Translations under genes and position numbers: made by a program | Part shown: positions 63,428 through 64,000 of the stretch, one piece after another | Layout: every line of letters starts with the position of its first letter | How positions within the stretch are numbered: the first letter of the stretch is position 1 | Notes under the pieces: generated by a model | The model's database searches: none | What the model saw: only the letters and a program-made list of their open reading frames with translations | Told to the model about the DNA's origin: nothing | Assembly (NCBI RefSeq): GCF_002931075.1 | Contig: NZ_PSTQ01000014.1 | Location: forward strand, 33,329 to 97,328 | From: Pseudoclavibacter sp. AY1F1 | GTDB taxonomy: Bacteria; Actinomycetota; Actinomycetes; Actinomycetales; Microbacteriaceae | Reading direction: 5' to 3' | Length of the DNA stretch: 64,000 nucleotides

Positions 63428-64000
63428 ATGAAACTTCTCGTGACCGGCGGGGCCGGCTTCATCGGCTCGAACTTCGTGCGCCGCGCGCTCCAGGACCAGT
63501 ACGAGGGTCTGGAGGGCGTCGAGGTCGTTGTCCTGGACAAGCTGACGTACTCGGGGAACCTCGAGAACCTCGCTCCCGTCTCTGACTCCGAGCGCTTCAC
63601 GTTCGTGGAGGGCGACATCACGGATGACGTCGTGCTCGACGAGTGGATCCCGAAGGTGGATGCGGTTGTCCACTTCGCGGCCGAGTCCCACGTCGACCGT
63701 TCCGTGCGCGACGCGTCCGTGTTCATCGAGACGAACGTCGTCGGCACGCAGAAGCTGCTCGACGCGGCCCTTCGTCACGAGCTTCCCCGCTTCGTGCATG
63801 TCTCGACCGACGAGGTGTACGGCTCGATCGAGGAGGGCAGCTGGAGCGAGACGTTCCCGCTCGAGCCGAACTCGCCGTACTCGGCCTCGAAGGCCTCGTC
63901 CGACCTCATCGCGCGGTCGTACCACCGCACGCATGGCCTGAACGTGTCGATCACGCGCTGCTCGAACAACTACGGCCCGTACCACTTCCCGGAGAAGGTC
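63428..64000 (+). CDS. rfbB: dTDP-glucose 4,6-dehydratase (cut by window end)
   Basis: The first 191 codons of an extended SDR. NAD loop TGGAGFIGSNFV, then LDKLTYSGNLENLAPV, HFAAESHVDRSV, STDEVYGSIEEG, catalytic YSASK and CSNNYGPYHFPEK, all typical of RmlB/RfbB. It starts the conversion of dTDP-glucose to dTDP-rhamnose in the cytoplasm. The frame is open to the last base. The rest of the rhamnose genes probably lies just downstream. Confidence 0.95.
   Translation, partial: MKLLVTGGAGFIGSNFVRRALQDQYEGLEGVEVVVLDKLTYSGNLENLAPVSDSERFTFVEGDITDDVVLDEWIPKVDAVVHFAAESHVDRSVRDASVFIETNVVGTQKLLDAALRHELPRFVHVSTDEVYGSIEEGSWSETFPLEPNSPYSASKASSDLIARSYHRTHGLNVSITRCSNNYGPYHFPEKV

Overview
The window is high-GC DNA with GTG/TTG starts, ATGA/GTGA/TTGA gene overlaps, -10 boxes placed 5-7 bases before start codons (leaderless genes), DUF3180 next to the folate genes, and single-chain Wzz/tyrosine-kinase proteins. 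Together these point to an actinobacterium of the order Micrococcales, most likely Microbacteriaceae. The genus cannot be fixed from the sequence. No rRNA, CRISPR array or transposase gene is visible.

Region 1 (1-18 kb) is an accessory catabolic island. The plus strand carries a Gfo/Idh/MocA oxidoreductase (cut by the window start), a TIM-barrel sugar isomerase-like protein, an SDR dehydrogenase, a DUF4432 mutarotase-like protein, a CaiB/BaiF CoA-transferase, a solute-binding-protein homologue with no signal peptide, an enoyl-CoA hydratase, an FAH-family protein and a LacI regulator. The minus strand carries a ribose-type ABC importer (lipoprotein, ATPase, two permeases), a RidA protein and a 4CL-like acyl-CoA ligase. 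A 26-bp double-core operator occurs before the CoA-transferase operon (3816-3841) and before the importer operon (17883-17908), with 20 of 26 bases identical, so one LacI regulon probably joins them. Sugar-type and CoA-type enzymes under one operator suggest catabolism of an acid or conjugate whose identity is unknown.

Region 2 (18-30 kb) holds mixed genes: a DUF4287-like protein, two tandem DUF3592 membrane proteins, a uracil/xanthine permease and a purine permease, a carboxylesterase, DUF2510-TM2 and DUF368 membrane proteins, and a membrane-anchored molybdopterin oxidoreductase.

Region 3 (30-46 kb) is core genome: tRNA-Glu, -Asp and -Phe, a secreted M23 peptidase, inorganic pyrophosphatase, tilS-hpt-ftsH, then folate synthesis packed into two bifunctional proteins (FolE-FolP and FolB-FolK) plus DUF3180. 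A Fic protein with nested inverted repeats at its promoter follows. Next is a divergent pair, a CobW-like protein lacking the P-loop and a cysteine-free ribosomal protein L36, around a Zur-type box. galE ends this region.

Region 4 (46-64 kb) is an exopolysaccharide locus: galE, two acyltransferase-3 proteins, an SGNH hydrolase, a Wzz/tyrosine kinase, ugd, a DUF1972 glycosyltransferase, a further glycosyltransferase, a GT2-GT4 double glycosyltransferase, a WsaF-like rhamnosyltransferase, a Wzx-type flippase and an O-antigen-ligase-like polymerase. A DUF218 protein, a broken acyltransferase-SGNH pseudogene, another acyltransferase-3 and the start of dTDP-glucose 4,6-dehydratase follow. The genes at the distal end of the locus are visibly less GC-rich.

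Intergenic regions repeatedly contain interrupted palindromes of about 50-95 bp. Some share sequence (1712-1787, 22287-22354 and partly 20748-20800), and one group forms a 120-bp tandem array (10041-10333). These look like dispersed repeats not explained by any gene.
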